A stretch of 64,000 nt of DNA from contig CBDDCL010000015.1 in NCBI GenBank assembly GCA_965226245.1, forward strand, positions 2,852,001 to 2,916,000. The letters are read 5' to 3'. Below, piece after piece: positions 34,275 to 43,163 of the stretch (its first letter is position 1; every line of letters starts with the position of its first letter). A model generated the notes under the pieces. That model ran no database searches. It was not told the DNA's origin and saw only the letters and a list, made by a program, of their open reading frames with translations. Made by a program: the position numbers and the translations under genes. Source of the DNA: CBDCYS01 sp965226245. Lineage in GTDB: Bacteria > Acidobacteriota > Terriglobia > Bryobacterales > UBA6623.

Positions 34275-35396
34275 ATGGCCGGCATCTACATTTCATTTCC
34301 TTTTTGCCGTCAAAAATGCACCTACTGCAATTTTGCTTCGGGCGTGTTTTCCGAGCAGTTGATGGATGACTACCTGCAGGCGCTGCGGGCGGAAATCCGG
34401 GCGGCTGAGATCCCGCAGGCGGACACGCTCTATATGGGCGGCGGTACGCCGAGTTTGCTTGCTATCCCGCGGCTTGGGCGGCTTCTGGAAGCCTTTGGGG
34501 ATCGCACCTCTATCAATCACACCTGGGCCGAGGCAACGATCGAGGCCAGCCCCGGATCGGTTACTTCCGAAAAAGCCGCTGGCTGGGCGCGGCTCGGCAT
34601 CAACCGGGTGAGCTTGGGCGTGCAGTCGTTTGTACCCGAGGTGGCCGCGGCCGCGGGGAGGAAACACACTCCCGAGGACGTGGCTCGGGAATTCGAGATT
34701 TTAGGCGCCGAGGGAATCTCGAATATCAATGTGGACCTGATCGCCGGGCTGGCCCGGCAAACTCGGCGGAGTTGGCGCATTTCGCTGGACTGGGTCGCGA
34801 GACTTGAGCCGCCCCATGTATCGCTTTACATGCTGGAAGTGGACGATGAGAGCCGTCTGGGCGCCGAGCTTCGCAAAGGCGGGTCGCGGTATGGGGCCGC
34901 TTTCGTTCCTTCGGATGACGAGATCGCCGACTTCTATTTGGAAGGCGTTGAGCGTCTGGGGCGGCTGAATATCGCGAGGTACGAGATCTCAAACTTCGCC
35001 CGGCCCGGCTGGGAGTCGCGCCACAACCTGAAGTACTGGAACATGGAGCCCTACTGGGGTTTCGGAGCGGATGCGCATTCCTTCGACGGCAAGACGCGCT
35101 GGGGGAACTTGCGGTCTCCGGCGGAGTACGTTGCGGCGTGGCGGGCGGGATCGAGCGTTCGAACAGAGCGGGAACCGCTCAGCCGCGAGCGCTGGACTCA
35201 AGACCGCTTCATCACCGGATTGCGGCAAATGGCCGGCGTACAGGCATCCGAGGACGAGCTAGCACACTTGGGCGGCCGGCTGGCGAAACTAGAGGAACGC
35301 GGGTGGGTTTCTCGAACGGCAAGGGGGCGTCTGCGGTTGACCCCCGATGGGATGATGTTTTCGAACGAGGTGTTCCAGGAGTTCTTGGCGGACTGA
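34275..35396 (+). CDS. hemW: radical SAM heme chaperone HemW
   Basis: 373 residues from ATG 34275; a GTG nine codons upstream gives extra residues not seen in the family. The motif CRQKCTYCNF (Cys11, Cys15, Cys18) is the HemW-type iron-sulfur site, followed by YMGGGTPSLL, RVSLGVQSF and NVDLIAGLARQT, then the C-terminal HemN-like domain (RYEISNFARPG, YWGFGADAHSF). HemW inserts heme into respiratory enzymes rather than making coproporphyrin; older labels as coproporphyrinogen oxidase are likely wrong. The next feature is an IS630 insertion 36 bases downstream. Confidence 0.89.
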   Translation: MAGIYISFPFCRQKCTYCNFASGVFSEQLMDDYLQALRAEIRAAEIPQADTLYMGGGTPSLLAIPRLGRLLEAFGDRTSINHTWAEATIEASPGSVTSEKAAGWARLGINRVSLGVQSFVPEVAAAAGRKHTPEDVAREFEILGAEGISNINVDLIAGLARQTRRSWRISLDWVARLEPPHVSLYMLEVDDESRLGAELRKGGSRYGAAFVPSDDEIADFYLEGVERLGRLNIARYEISNFARPGWESRHNLKYWNMEPYWGFGADAHSFDGKTRWGNLRSPAEYVAAWRAGSSVRTEREPLSRERWTQDRFITGLRQMAGVQASEDELAHLGGRLAKLEERGWVSRTARGRLRLTPDGMMFSNEVFQEFLAD

Positions 35397-35432
35397 TGGA
35401 GCAATCGGGGAGTTGTCCATGAAGAGCTAGTA

Positions 35433-36657
35433 TAACGTTTCATTAAAACATAACCATAGGACAATGTTTTTTGCTAGACTGGTTGCATGGCAGGAAAATC
35501 GAAGCGTCCCCCACTGGTTCTCACTCCCGAAGAGGTGCAACATCTGAAGCGGCTGCGTCGTTCCCGCAAGGCTCCGGCTCGGGAGGTGCAACGCGCCGAG
35601 ATTCTGTGGCGCTATCATGGCGGCGAGACCATCGCCGAGATTATGCGGGCCGTGAAGATGACCCGCAAGAGCGTTGCCAAATGGATCGAGCGAGCCCTCG
35701 CCATGGGGGTGGAAGCGGCCCTCAAGGACGCCTATCATCGTCCCTACGAGCCCCGCATTAGCGAAGAGGCCAAGGCCTGGGTGGTGCACTTGGCCTGCTG
35801 CAAGCCCAAGGAACTGGGATACGCCGCCGAGTTGTGGACCCGCAGCGCGCTCGCGCGGCACGTCCGCCAGCATGCCGTGGAAGCGGGCTATCCGGCCCTG
35901 GCCCAAGCGGCTAAAGCGACGGTTCACCGGATTCTGGCCGCCCAGCCGCTGCATCCGGAGAAGGTGAAATACTACCTGGAGCGCCGCGACCCGGATTTCG
36001 AGTCCAAGATGCGGCAGGTGCTGCTGGTCTACCGCGAGGTGGCGCTGCAAAATGAAAGCTCTGGCGAGGGCGGCCCCTCGCCGGGCGTGATCACGGTTTC
36101 GGTGGACGAAAAGCCCGGCGTGCAAGCGATCGCCAACACCGCGCCGGACCTGCCGCCGGTGCCGGGGCGGCATCCTTGTGTGGCCCGCGATCACGAATAC
36201 AAACGTCTGGGGACTTGCTCGATTCTGGCGGCGCTGGACTTGCACGACGGCCGCGTGACGGCGCGGGTGGAGCGGCGCCACCGCAGCCGGGAATTCATCT
36301 TATTGCTGAAGGATCTGGACCAAACCTACCCGGCCGAATGCACCATCCGATTGATCTTGGACAATCATTCCGCTCACATATCCAAGGAGACAAAGGCCTA
36401 TTTGGCGACGCGTCCGAACCGCTTCAAATACGTACATACGCCCACCCACGGGTCTTGGCTCAACATTGTCGAGACCCTGTTTGGGAAGATGGCGCGCACC
36501 TTTCTCAAGGGCATTCGAGTGGAGTCCTGGGCGGAGCTTCGAGAACGAATCCTGCTGGGAATCGCGGAGATCAACGCCGCACCGGTCGTTCACCGCTGGG
36601 GCAAGTTCGAGGCGCTCGAAGCCGCGCCTGAGACAGGTACAGTTTCATGAAACGACA
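35433..36657 (+). mobile_element. IS630-family insertion sequence
   Basis: About 1.2 kb. TA dinucleotides at 35431-35432 and 36658-36659 fit the TA target duplication of IS630. The ends share CGTTTCAT in opposite orientation (left TAACGTTTCAT, right reverse complement TGTCGTTTCAT). The rejoined target reads CTAG-TA-CTAG, itself a palindrome. Exact ends are estimates to within a few bases. Confidence 0.8.
35487..36650 (+). CDS. IS630-family transposase
   Basis: 387 residues. An N-terminal paired helix-turn-helix (GETIAEIMRAVKMTRKSVAK) is followed by the DDE domain: VSVDEKPGVQA (first Asp), LILDNHSAHISK (second Asp), and THGSWLNIVETLFGK (Glu). It appears complete. Unlike many IS630 members, it is a single frame with no frameshift. 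The stop codon lies in the right terminal repeat. Confidence 0.92.
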   Translation: MAGKSKRPPLVLTPEEVQHLKRLRRSRKAPAREVQRAEILWRYHGGETIAEIMRAVKMTRKSVAKWIERALAMGVEAALKDAYHRPYEPRISEEAKAWVVHLACCKPKELGYAAELWTRSALARHVRQHAVEAGYPALAQAAKATVHRILAAQPLHPEKVKYYLERRDPDFESKMRQVLLVYREVALQNESSGEGGPSPGVITVSVDEKPGVQAIANTAPDLPPVPGRHPCVARDHEYKRLGTCSILAALDLHDGRVTARVERRHRSREFILLLKDLDQTYPAECTIRLILDNHSAHISKETKAYLATRPNRFKYVHTPTHGSWLNIVETLFGKMARTFLKGIRVESWAELRERILLGIAEINAAPVVHRWGKFEALEAAPETGTVS

Positions 36658-36684
36658 TACTAGTAAGACGGCGGCACGAGCGGA

Positions 36685-36730
36685 ATGTCGCCACGAATGG
36701 CGGCGCGGCCCGCAAGAATGCGTGCGCCAC
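36685..36730. repeat. 46-bp double-hairpin repeat, copy 2 (GTCGCCA family)
   Basis: ATGTCGCCACGAATGGCG followed by GCGGCCCGCAAGAATGCGTG; same layout as the copies at 29178 and 57363, with several base changes. Confidence 0.72.
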
Positions 36731-36813
36731 GGCCAGCGTCCCGGCTCTTTTTTGAACATGGCTGCCGGAGGTAAAATGAAGACTACCCATAACAGACAAC
36801 TTCCAGAAACCCG

Positions 36814-37860
36814 ATGAGAAAATTTATTGATCTGCGCAGCGATACCGTCACCAAACCGACACCGGAAATGCGGCAAGCCATGTTTGTGGCCGAGGTCGGC
36901 GACGATGTCTACCATGAAGACCCGACCGTCAACCGCCTCGAGCAGCGGGCGGCTGAAATCATCGGCAAAGAAGCGGCGGTGTTTGTCCCATCCGGGACGA
37001 TGGGGAACCAGGCGGCGATCAAGGCTCACACGCAACCGGGCGATGAGATCATTTGCGATGACCGCGCCCATATCGTGCTCTATGAGATGGGCGGACCGGC
37101 GAATCTCTCCGGCTGCGTGACGCGAACCATCGAGACTCCGGACGGCATTCTCCATTGGGAGGATGTCGTGAAGCGGGTGCGCGGATCGAGCGACCACTTT
37201 CGCGGGACCGGGCTGATCTCGGTCGAGAACAGTCACAATGTCGCCGGCGGGCGGGTGTATCCCAGCGAAGTGCTGGAAGAGATTTGCCGCAAGGCGCACG
37301 AAGCGGGCGTTCCGGTTCACATGGACGGGGCGCGTGTCTTTAACGCCGCGGCGTATTTGGGAAAGCCGGTCAATGAGGTAGCGGAGCTGGCCGACTCGGT
37401 GACATTTTGCCTCTCGAAAGGCCTGGGCGCGCCGGTGGGTTCGCTGCTGACCGGAACGCGAGAGTTCATCGATCGTGCGCGGCTGGTTCGCAAGTCGTTG
37501 GGCGGCGGCATGCGTCAAGCCGGCGTGCTGGCCGCGGCGGGCTTGGTGGCGCTCGAGAAATCTCCGGCCGATCTGCCGACCGATCACGCGAACGCGCGCT
37601 ACCTGGCTGAAGCCTTGGCGGAGATGCCCGGGATCGCGATTGATCCCGCCGAGGTTGAGACCAACATTCTGTTTTTCGACTGCGGAGCCACCGGAATGAC
37701 GGCGCCCGAGCTGTCAAGCGCCATGAGAGAAAGGGGCGTGCTGGCGAACGGACTTAGCGGCACCCGAATGCGCCTCGTTACTCATCACGACGTCACGCGC
37801 CAGGAATGTGAACAGGCAGTGGGGGTTCTTCGCGAGATTGTGACATCGAAGGCGGCCTAA
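36814..37860 (+). CDS. ltaE: low-specificity L-threonine aldolase
   Basis: 348 residues, PLP fold-type I. The start IDLRSDTVTKPTPEMRQAM, the block VPSGTMGNQAAIKAH, the aspartate region VPVHMDGARVFNAA and the Schiff-base lysine Lys202 (CLSKGLGAPVGS) are diagnostic. It splits L-threonine or L-allo-threonine to glycine and acetaldehyde in the cytoplasm. It stands alone, with a repeat between it and the IS630 element. Confidence 0.94.
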   Translation: MRKFIDLRSDTVTKPTPEMRQAMFVAEVGDDVYHEDPTVNRLEQRAAEIIGKEAAVFVPSGTMGNQAAIKAHTQPGDEIICDDRAHIVLYEMGGPANLSGCVTRTIETPDGILHWEDVVKRVRGSSDHFRGTGLISVENSHNVAGGRVYPSEVLEEICRKAHEAGVPVHMDGARVFNAAAYLGKPVNEVAELADSVTFCLSKGLGAPVGSLLTGTREFIDRARLVRKSLGGGMRQAGVLAAAGLVALEKSPADLPTDHANARYLAEALAEMPGIAIDPAEVETNILFFDCGATGMTAPELSSAMRERGVLANGLSGTRMRLVTHHDVTRQECEQAVGVLREIVTSKAA

Positions 37861-38023
37861 GAAACAATCGGGTGATTCCCAATGCAGAAGTGACGAAGCG
37901 GCAGTTCTCGCGTTGTGTTCGAGAAGAGGCTGGGGCGCCCGGCGGGTTGCCGCACCCGACTACACTCGAACACGGAACTTCGAGCAACGGAAGGTATGTT
38001 AGAATGACCATGGTGATCTGACC

Positions 38024-38254
38024 ATGAAAGTCAATTCAAATTATGTCCCCGCGGGCGAGTTCAAGGCGAAATGTCTGGCGTTGCTGGACGACGTAGCGCT
38101 CACGGGGCAAACGCTTGTCGTCACCAAGCGCGGCAAGCCGGTTGCACAGGTCTCTCCCGTGGAGTCGCACGAGCCGCCCGACCTTCGAGGCAGCATCCTT
38201 TGGGAGAAGGACATCGTCGCCCCGATTGACGAAGAGTGGGACGCCGGCCAATGA
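38024..38254 (+). CDS. Phd/YefM-family antitoxin
   Basis: 76 residues. The N-terminal DNA-binding fold reads VPAGEFKAKCLALLDDVALT then LVVTKRGKPVAQVSP; the C-terminal tail (GSILWEKDIVAPIDEEWDA) would wrap the toxin. The stop overlaps the start of the PIN toxin gene (ATGA). Such antitoxins repress their own operon. The ATG has no strong ribosome site in view. Confidence 0.87.
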   Translation: MKVNSNYVPAGEFKAKCLALLDDVALTGQTLVVTKRGKPVAQVSPVESHEPPDLRGSILWEKDIVAPIDEEWDAGQ

Positions 38255-38637
38255 TTGTCGCCGACACGCACGCCTGGATTTGGTGGATGAGCGGCTCCCG
38301 GAAACTGAGTGCACGGGCTCGGCGCGAGCTGGACGCCGCCGACGTGGTGGGGATTTGCGCCATTAGCTGTTGGGAGGTCGCCATGCTCGCCGCGCGGCAG
38401 CGGATTGGTCTCGACCGGGATCCTCTTACATGGATCAAGCAGGCGCTGGCTTGGCCGCGCGTCGAGCTGGTTCCAATTTCTCCGGGGATTGCCGTTGAAG
38501 CGGCCCGCTTGGCCGAGAATTTTCGCGGCGATCCCGCCGATCGGCTGATCGTCGCCGCAGCCATGCAGCGGCGTGCCGCGCTCGTGACGAAGGATCGTCA
38601 AATCCGCACCACTAAACAGGTGCGCACTGTCTGGTGA
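38251..38637 (+). CDS. PIN-domain toxin (VapC-type ribonuclease)
   Basis: 128 residues from ATG 38251. The PIN acidic set is visible: VADTHAWIWW (Asp), ISCWEVAMLA (Glu), DPADRLIVAAAM (Asp-Asp) and TKDRQIR (Asp). VapC toxins cut tRNA or rRNA. It pairs with the Phd-type antitoxin upstream by a 4-base overlap. Its stop lies 11 bases from the stop of another PIN toxin on the opposite strand. Confidence 0.9.
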   Translation: MIVADTHAWIWWMSGSRKLSARARRELDAADVVGICAISCWEVAMLAARQRIGLDRDPLTWIKQALAWPRVELVPISPGIAVEAARLAENFRGDPADRLIVAAAMQRRAALVTKDRQIRTTKQVRTVW

Positions 38638-38648
38638 CGGGTCTGTTC

Positions 38649-39029
38649 CTAGTACGGGCGTGACACCCTCAGACCCGGAATACCGCGAAAGTCGCTGACA
38701 TTGAGCGTCCACAAATCAGCGTCCGTCATGAGCGCGCAGGCGGCGATAGCGAGGTCAATCTCCCGGCTGCGGGGGCGGCTGACCGTGCGGTAAAGCTCCG
38801 CCGCCAGTGAGGCTTCTCGCGGTCCGAACGATAGCGCCGCTTCGGCTGGGAAGAGGGCTTCTTGTGCGTCGAGTTCTTGCTTGAGTCGTGGTCCCCGGCG
38901 CCATTCGTAGAGAACCAGGGTCGTGAGCAACATGCGCTCACCCCGCTCGATGGCGTTACGCAGGGCTGAAGCGGACCTTCGGGGTCCGCAGAATGCATCA
39001 ACCAGTACCGATGTATCGAGCAGAATCAT
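38649..39029 (-). CDS. second PIN-domain toxin (VapC-type)
   Basis: 126 residues of a different PIN subgroup: MILLDTSVLVDAF (Asp), LYEWRRG (Glu), REIDLAIAACAL (Asp) and DLWTLNVSDFRGI (Asp). It overlaps the ribbon-helix-helix antitoxin gene by four bases (ATGA). Converges with the first PIN toxin. Confidence 0.87.
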   Translation of the reverse strand: MILLDTSVLVDAFCGPRRSASALRNAIERGERMLLTTLVLYEWRRGPRLKQELDAQEALFPAEAALSFGPREASLAAELYRTVSRPRSREIDLAIAACALMTDADLWTLNVSDFRGIPGLRVSRPY

Positions 39030-39322
39030 CGCTGCTTTTTCACCTTCGTTGCTCGGCCACCCGCTCGGCGAGCTAGTCGAATCTCCTCGATCTCGCTTTC
39101 CACCTCTTTAATGGGGCGCATCGGGATCTTCGGGACAAAGGTGTCAAAGGTTCGCAACATCTGCCGCCGTTCCCGCTCGCTGAGTTGGCCGATGCGCTCG
39201 TGGAAGTCTTGGATCGCATCGCGAACGACCTCGCTCTTTGGCTTTGCCAGACGCTCGGCGGCGTTCTGAAGCCTTGCCACCGTCGCCTCGTCGAGAGTAA
39301 ACGTAACTTTGACAGTTGCCAT
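39026..39322 (-). CDS. ribbon-helix-helix antitoxin
   Basis: 98 residues. The N-terminus VKVTFTLDEATVARLQNAAE then PKSEVVRDAIQDF is a ribbon-helix-helix DNA-binding fold; the C-terminal half is charged and would bind the PIN toxin. Directly upstream are three 8-bp direct repeats that look like its operator. Confidence 0.83.
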   Translation of the reverse strand: MATVKVTFTLDEATVARLQNAAERLAKPKSEVVRDAIQDFHERIGQLSERERRQMLRTFDTFVPKIPMRPIKEVESEIEEIRLARRAGGRATKVKKQR

Positions 39323-39327
39323 ATCGA

Positions 39328-39351
39328 TACCATATTACCATATAGCCATAC
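39328..39351 (-). promoter_or_regulatory. operator-like tandem repeats for the RHH antitoxin
   Basis: On the plus strand TACCATAT, TACCATAT and AGCCATAC follow one another at an exact 8-base period, starting six bases upstream of the antitoxin ATG. Ribbon-helix-helix dimers bind such short repeats cooperatively. Confidence 0.52.
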
Positions 39352-39443
39352 TATTTCGGTCTTCCGGGAGACAAGAGTCTGAACTGGCGGTTTTCTTTGG
39401 CCAATACAGAAGCGCCTTGGCCCCCCTTTGTTATGCTGCCTCC

Positions 39444-39728
39444 ATGGAGCCGATCGAAACAATCCGCCGGGAGTTGAAAAAGTATGTTCACCCGCTGCTG
39501 GATTTCTCGGTCCGCGACAACGAAGGAACCGTTGAGCTGGTGATCAACCTGAAAAACAAGCCTCCCGATATCCACACCTATTATCTGCCCATCCACCCCC
39601 GCGACCTGGAGAGCAAGCAGCTTCCCTGGACTCTGCAACGAATGATCTTCGACGGCCTGCATGACTATTTCGTCGAGATGTTCGTTTACACGCCGCAGAG
39701 CAGCGATCATCCCGCCTCGCCGGTATGA
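39444..39728 (+). CDS. conserved hypothetical protein upstream of midA-like gene
   Basis: 94 residues from ATG 39444 (MEPIETIRRELKKYVHP). The open frame reaches further upstream across the antitoxin promoter but that part is unlike a protein. It overlaps the methyltransferase gene by four bases (ATGA), which supports coding. Alpha-beta pattern (VELVINLKNKPPDIHTYYLP). No known family or function recognised. Confidence 0.66.
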   Translation: MEPIETIRRELKKYVHPLLDFSVRDNEGTVELVINLKNKPPDIHTYYLPIHPRDLESKQLPWTLQRMIFDGLHDYFVEMFVYTPQSSDHPASPV

Positions 39729-40723
39729 CGCCGCTCGAGGAGCAAATTGCGGCGGAGATTCGCCGCCGGGGGCCGATCACGTTTCGCCGCTTCATGGAGC
39801 TGGCGCTCTACCACCCGGAGCACGGCTACTACCAGCGGCCCCGCGACCCATTCGGCGCCGACGGTGACTTTTACACCAACTCCCAGTTGCAACCCGTTTT
39901 TGGGCGGCTGCTGGCGCAACAGATCAAGCAGTGGTACGGCGAGATGGGAGCCCCCCCGGATTTCACCGTCGTCGAGATGGGGGCCGGCCGCGCGGAAACA
40001 ACTGTCGAGATAGAGCGGTGCTTGCCCGAGGCGCGATGTATCGCGGTTGATGTCTCGTGCGGGGAGCTGCCGGAGAGGTTTTCGGGCGCCGTCATTTGCA
40101 ACGAATTCTTCGACGCTCTGCCGGTCCACTCGATCGAACGGCGAGGCAACTCTTTCGTGGAACACTATGTTGCTTTAGGCGAGAGCAGTTTCGAATGGGC
40201 GCAAGGCGAATTGAGCGATCCCAGACTGCAAGCCTACGCGGACCGATTCACGCCCGGGCTAGCCGAGGGTCAGAAAATCGAAGCCAATCTCGACGCCCTG
40301 GACGCACTGGAAACAATCGCGTCTTCGCTCGAGCAAGGCTGCCTGCTAACGATCGACTATGGCTACAGCGTTGAGGAAATTGCCGCCGGCCGGCGCTTCG
40401 CTCGGGGGTCGCTGATGGGCTACCAGAAGCACCAGGCGATCGAGGATGTTCTTGCTGATCCGGGGAATCGCGACCTGACCGCGCACGTCAACTTCACGGC
40501 CCTGGCCAAGCGTGGTGAAGAACTCGGACTGACCGCCTCGCCCCTGATGACGCAAATGCGCTTCCTCATGGAACTTGGCGAGAAGGACAACTTCGATGCG
40601 GCCTTGGGTGGACTTGAGGCCGGGAACAGTGCCAAATACCGCATGCAACTCAAGACCCTCTTGTTCGGGATGGGAGAGACCTTCCAAGTCCTCGTACAAA
40701 GAAAACGAGGTTCTGACCGATAA
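39725..40723 (+). CDS. MidA/NDUFAF7-like SAM-dependent methyltransferase
   Basis: 332 residues. The start ITFRRFMELALYHPEHGYYQ and GDFYTNSQLQPVFGRLLA are typical of the MidA family; the SAM site reads VVEMGAGRAETT, followed by ICNEFFDALPVH. NDUFAF7 methylates an arginine of a complex I subunit in mitochondria; the role of bacterial members is less clear. Translationally coupled to the small hypothetical gene upstream. Confidence 0.9.
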   Translation: MTPLEEQIAAEIRRRGPITFRRFMELALYHPEHGYYQRPRDPFGADGDFYTNSQLQPVFGRLLAQQIKQWYGEMGAPPDFTVVEMGAGRAETTVEIERCLPEARCIAVDVSCGELPERFSGAVICNEFFDALPVHSIERRGNSFVEHYVALGESSFEWAQGELSDPRLQAYADRFTPGLAEGQKIEANLDALDALETIASSLEQGCLLTIDYGYSVEEIAAGRRFARGSLMGYQKHQAIEDVLADPGNRDLTAHVNFTALAKRGEELGLTASPLMTQMRFLMELGEKDNFDAALGGLEAGNSAKYRMQLKTLLFGMGETFQVLVQRKRGSDR

Positions 40724-40807
40724 GGTTCGCGGCTCCCAGACCGCATGCAAACCGGCCGCGGAGCGGCTGAAGATCTTTTCTGCCGCGATGTCCAGGTGGC
40801 CCAGGCG

Positions 40808-42190
40808 CTACGGTTCCCTCCACGTTGCCGCGGCATGGCCCGCTGGCATTTGTTCCGCATCGGCAGCCGCCTGAGACACGATTTCCTCGATAGCGGGATC
40901 CTGCAACTCGGGGAGCTGAATCCGCACATGCGTGCCCCCGGCCGGGCGTGGCTCGATGGTCATGTGGAACTCGTTGCCATAGAGCACTCGCAGTCTTTCG
41001 TGGACGTTGCTGATTCCGATGCCGCGCTGGAAGACGTCGGCCATGAGTTCAGGGGGAATGCCGACCCCGTCGTCTTCCACCTCGATCTGCAGTCGCCCGC
41101 CGCGGACGGCACTCCGTATCCAGATCGTTCCGCCATCGATTTTCGGACTAAGTCCGTGTTTAATCGAGTTCTCGACCAGGGGCTGCAGCAGCATGCTGGG
41201 GACGAGTGCATGCAACGTGTCGACTGCGATCTCCTTGACGATCTTGAGCTTGTCCCCGAAGCGAACGACTTCGATGCTCAAGTAGTCGTCAATGAAGGCC
41301 AGCTCCTCGTGCAGCGGCGTAAAGGCGTCTTCCTTTCGGAGAAGGCGGCGGAGAATGGCCGACAACTTGAAAAGCACTTGGCGGGCCGTGTCGCGGTCGC
41401 TGCGGATCAGCGATGCCACGGAGTTGAGAGTGTTGAACAGAAAGTGCGGGTTGATCTGGCTGGTCAGAGACGTCAGCCGGGCCTGCATCAGAAGCCGCTG
41501 CTGCTCTTCAAGTTTCCACTCGTTGCGGGTGTTGTTCCAGACCTTGAGCGTCAGCCCGACGCACAATACAGTCGCGGAATAGACCAGCACAACCGTCAGC
41601 GCATTGGGCGCGGGATCCGACGGATAGAGCACAAAAAGCCAGTCCTTGGCCTCGAAAGCATGCCCCAGGCTGGTGCGGATGAACTCGACGGCTATACACG
41701 CGAAAAGCAGCAACATCTGGAAGGCGCTCTGAACGGCACGAAGATTCTTCAGAAACCAGCTCGAGATTGTGAAAGGGAAGAACGGTGAGAAGCGCCAGAT
41801 CTCTTCCGGGCCCGGCGCAAAGTCCCGCAACAAACCGCCCAGCGCCCCCACGCCGATAAGCAATGGCAGGGTGATCCATTGCCCGCTGAGCAGAGCCGGC
41901 AAGGCAACGAGGCCGCCCGAAACCGCTCCGGTGACATAGCCGCCGACCAGGCCGGAAACCAAAGAACTCTCGAGACCGAGCTCGGCGGCCTTGTATCCCA
42001 GAAAGAGCCGGGCCAGCGTGCCGCACATGAAAATCGCGCCAAACAGAAGGCCTAGCTGCAAGCGCTGGTGGATGGTGCGCTGTTCGCGCAAGAGCATCTT
42101 CTTCGCAAACGACCAGCGCAGCATGATACTCGCCATCGAAGCGATGACAGCGACTTTGACGAGCAGAATGACGAGCAGTTCGCGTTCCAT
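40808..42190 (-). CDS. LytS/YehU-type sensor histidine kinase
   Basis: 460 residues from ATG 42190 (MERELLVILLVKVAV), at the start of the first membrane helix. Five to eight hydrophobic helices fill residues 1-235, as in 5TM-LYT sensors. The His_kinase domain follows: INPHFLFNTLNSVASLI with the phospho-accepting histidine, MLLQPLVENSIKHGL (N box) and EDDGVGIPPELMADVF (G1). It should phosphorylate a LytTR-type response regulator, but none is adjacent, so it is an orphan in this window. Divergent from ribA. Confidence 0.92.
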   Translation of the reverse strand: MERELLVILLVKVAVIASMASIMLRWSFAKKMLLREQRTIHQRLQLGLLFGAIFMCGTLARLFLGYKAAELGLESSLVSGLVGGYVTGAVSGGLVALPALLSGQWITLPLLIGVGALGGLLRDFAPGPEEIWRFSPFFPFTISSWFLKNLRAVQSAFQMLLLFACIAVEFIRTSLGHAFEAKDWLFVLYPSDPAPNALTVVLVYSATVLCVGLTLKVWNNTRNEWKLEEQQRLLMQARLTSLTSQINPHFLFNTLNSVASLIRSDRDTARQVLFKLSAILRRLLRKEDAFTPLHEELAFIDDYLSIEVVRFGDKLKIVKEIAVDTLHALVPSMLLQPLVENSIKHGLSPKIDGGTIWIRSAVRGGRLQIEVEDDGVGIPPELMADVFQRGIGISNVHERLRVLYGNEFHMTIEPRPAGGTHVRIQLPELQDPAIEEIVSQAAADAEQMPAGHAAATWREP

Positions 42191-42375
42191 TAGTAGAGTT
42201 CGGGTGGTTGGCCCGGGCGGTCCGGACAATCGGCCATGAGGGCGCCCGGAAACCGCCGGTCCACCAGGGGTTCACTATAATGGTAATACTCGAAGCGCCC
42301 CGATCCAAGCGCATCCGCGCTTTCTGAAGCTCGATCCTCCATTTTTCAAGCGGCGCCGTCACCGTGGATTCGAAA

Positions 42376-42978
42376 ATGAACCTCCAGCAGGTTGCCAAAG
42401 CGCGGTTTCCTTGCCGCTTCGGGGAATTCCGCATTTTCGGTTTTCGCGGATCCTCCAACGGTACGGAAACCGAAACCGTCGTGCTGAAAATGGGGGATTT
42501 CTCCGGCCCCGGGCCGGCTCCGCTGGTTCGCATCCATTCCCAGTGCCTCACCGGAGATGTTTTCGGGAGCCTTCGTTGCGATTGCGGGCAGCAACTGGCG
42601 ATGGCGCTGGAACAGATCGCCCGGGAAGGCCGGGGTTTACTAATTTACGACCCTCAGGAGGGGCGCGGGATCGGGCTGATCAACAAGCTGATGGCCTATC
42701 AGCTACAAGACGAGGGCGCCGATACCGTCGAGGCGAACGAGAAACTCGGTTTTGACGCTGACCAGCGCAACTACTCGTTTGCCGTGGAGGTGATGCGGCA
42801 TTTCGGCCTATCGAAGGTCCGGTTGCTGTCGAACAATCCGGCCAAAGTCGAGGCTCTCGAGAGCGGGGGCGTCGAAGTGGAGGAACGTGTGCCATGCGAA
42901 GCGCCCGTCTCGGAGATCGCCGCCGGCTATGTTCGAACGAAGAAGGAAAAGATGGGCCATCTCTTCGAAGGCTCCTGA
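42376..42978 (+). CDS. ribA: GTP cyclohydrolase II
   Basis: 200 residues from ATG 42376 (an in-frame GTG lies four codons upstream). The zinc site HSQCLTGDVFGSLRCDCGQQ has the three cysteines of the family; the catalytic region reads YDPQEGRGIGLINKLMAY, and the end contains LLSNNPAKVEAL and YVRTKKEKMGHL. It opens GTP in the first step of riboflavin synthesis. It is free-standing, not fused to RibB, and no riboswitch was seen upstream. Confidence 0.93.
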   Translation: MNLQQVAKARFPCRFGEFRIFGFRGSSNGTETETVVLKMGDFSGPGPAPLVRIHSQCLTGDVFGSLRCDCGQQLAMALEQIAREGRGLLIYDPQEGRGIGLINKLMAYQLQDEGADTVEANEKLGFDADQRNYSFAVEVMRHFGLSKVRLLSNNPAKVEALESGGVEVEERVPCEAPVSEIAAGYVRTKKEKMGHLFEGS

Positions 42979-43163
42979 TCTCTCTTCGAAGCTCCATTAA
43001 GGATCCCCCGGGCGGCCCGCGGCCAGCGGTGGCTCGCTACAGCCGGGGGCTCAACACCCCACCCGGACGCGAAAATCGTACAGAGTGACCAGGCATGCAA
43101 AAATTCACTTGCTCTGCAACGATTCTGCGCTACGATAGATAGGCACGACAAAACCTAGATCAC

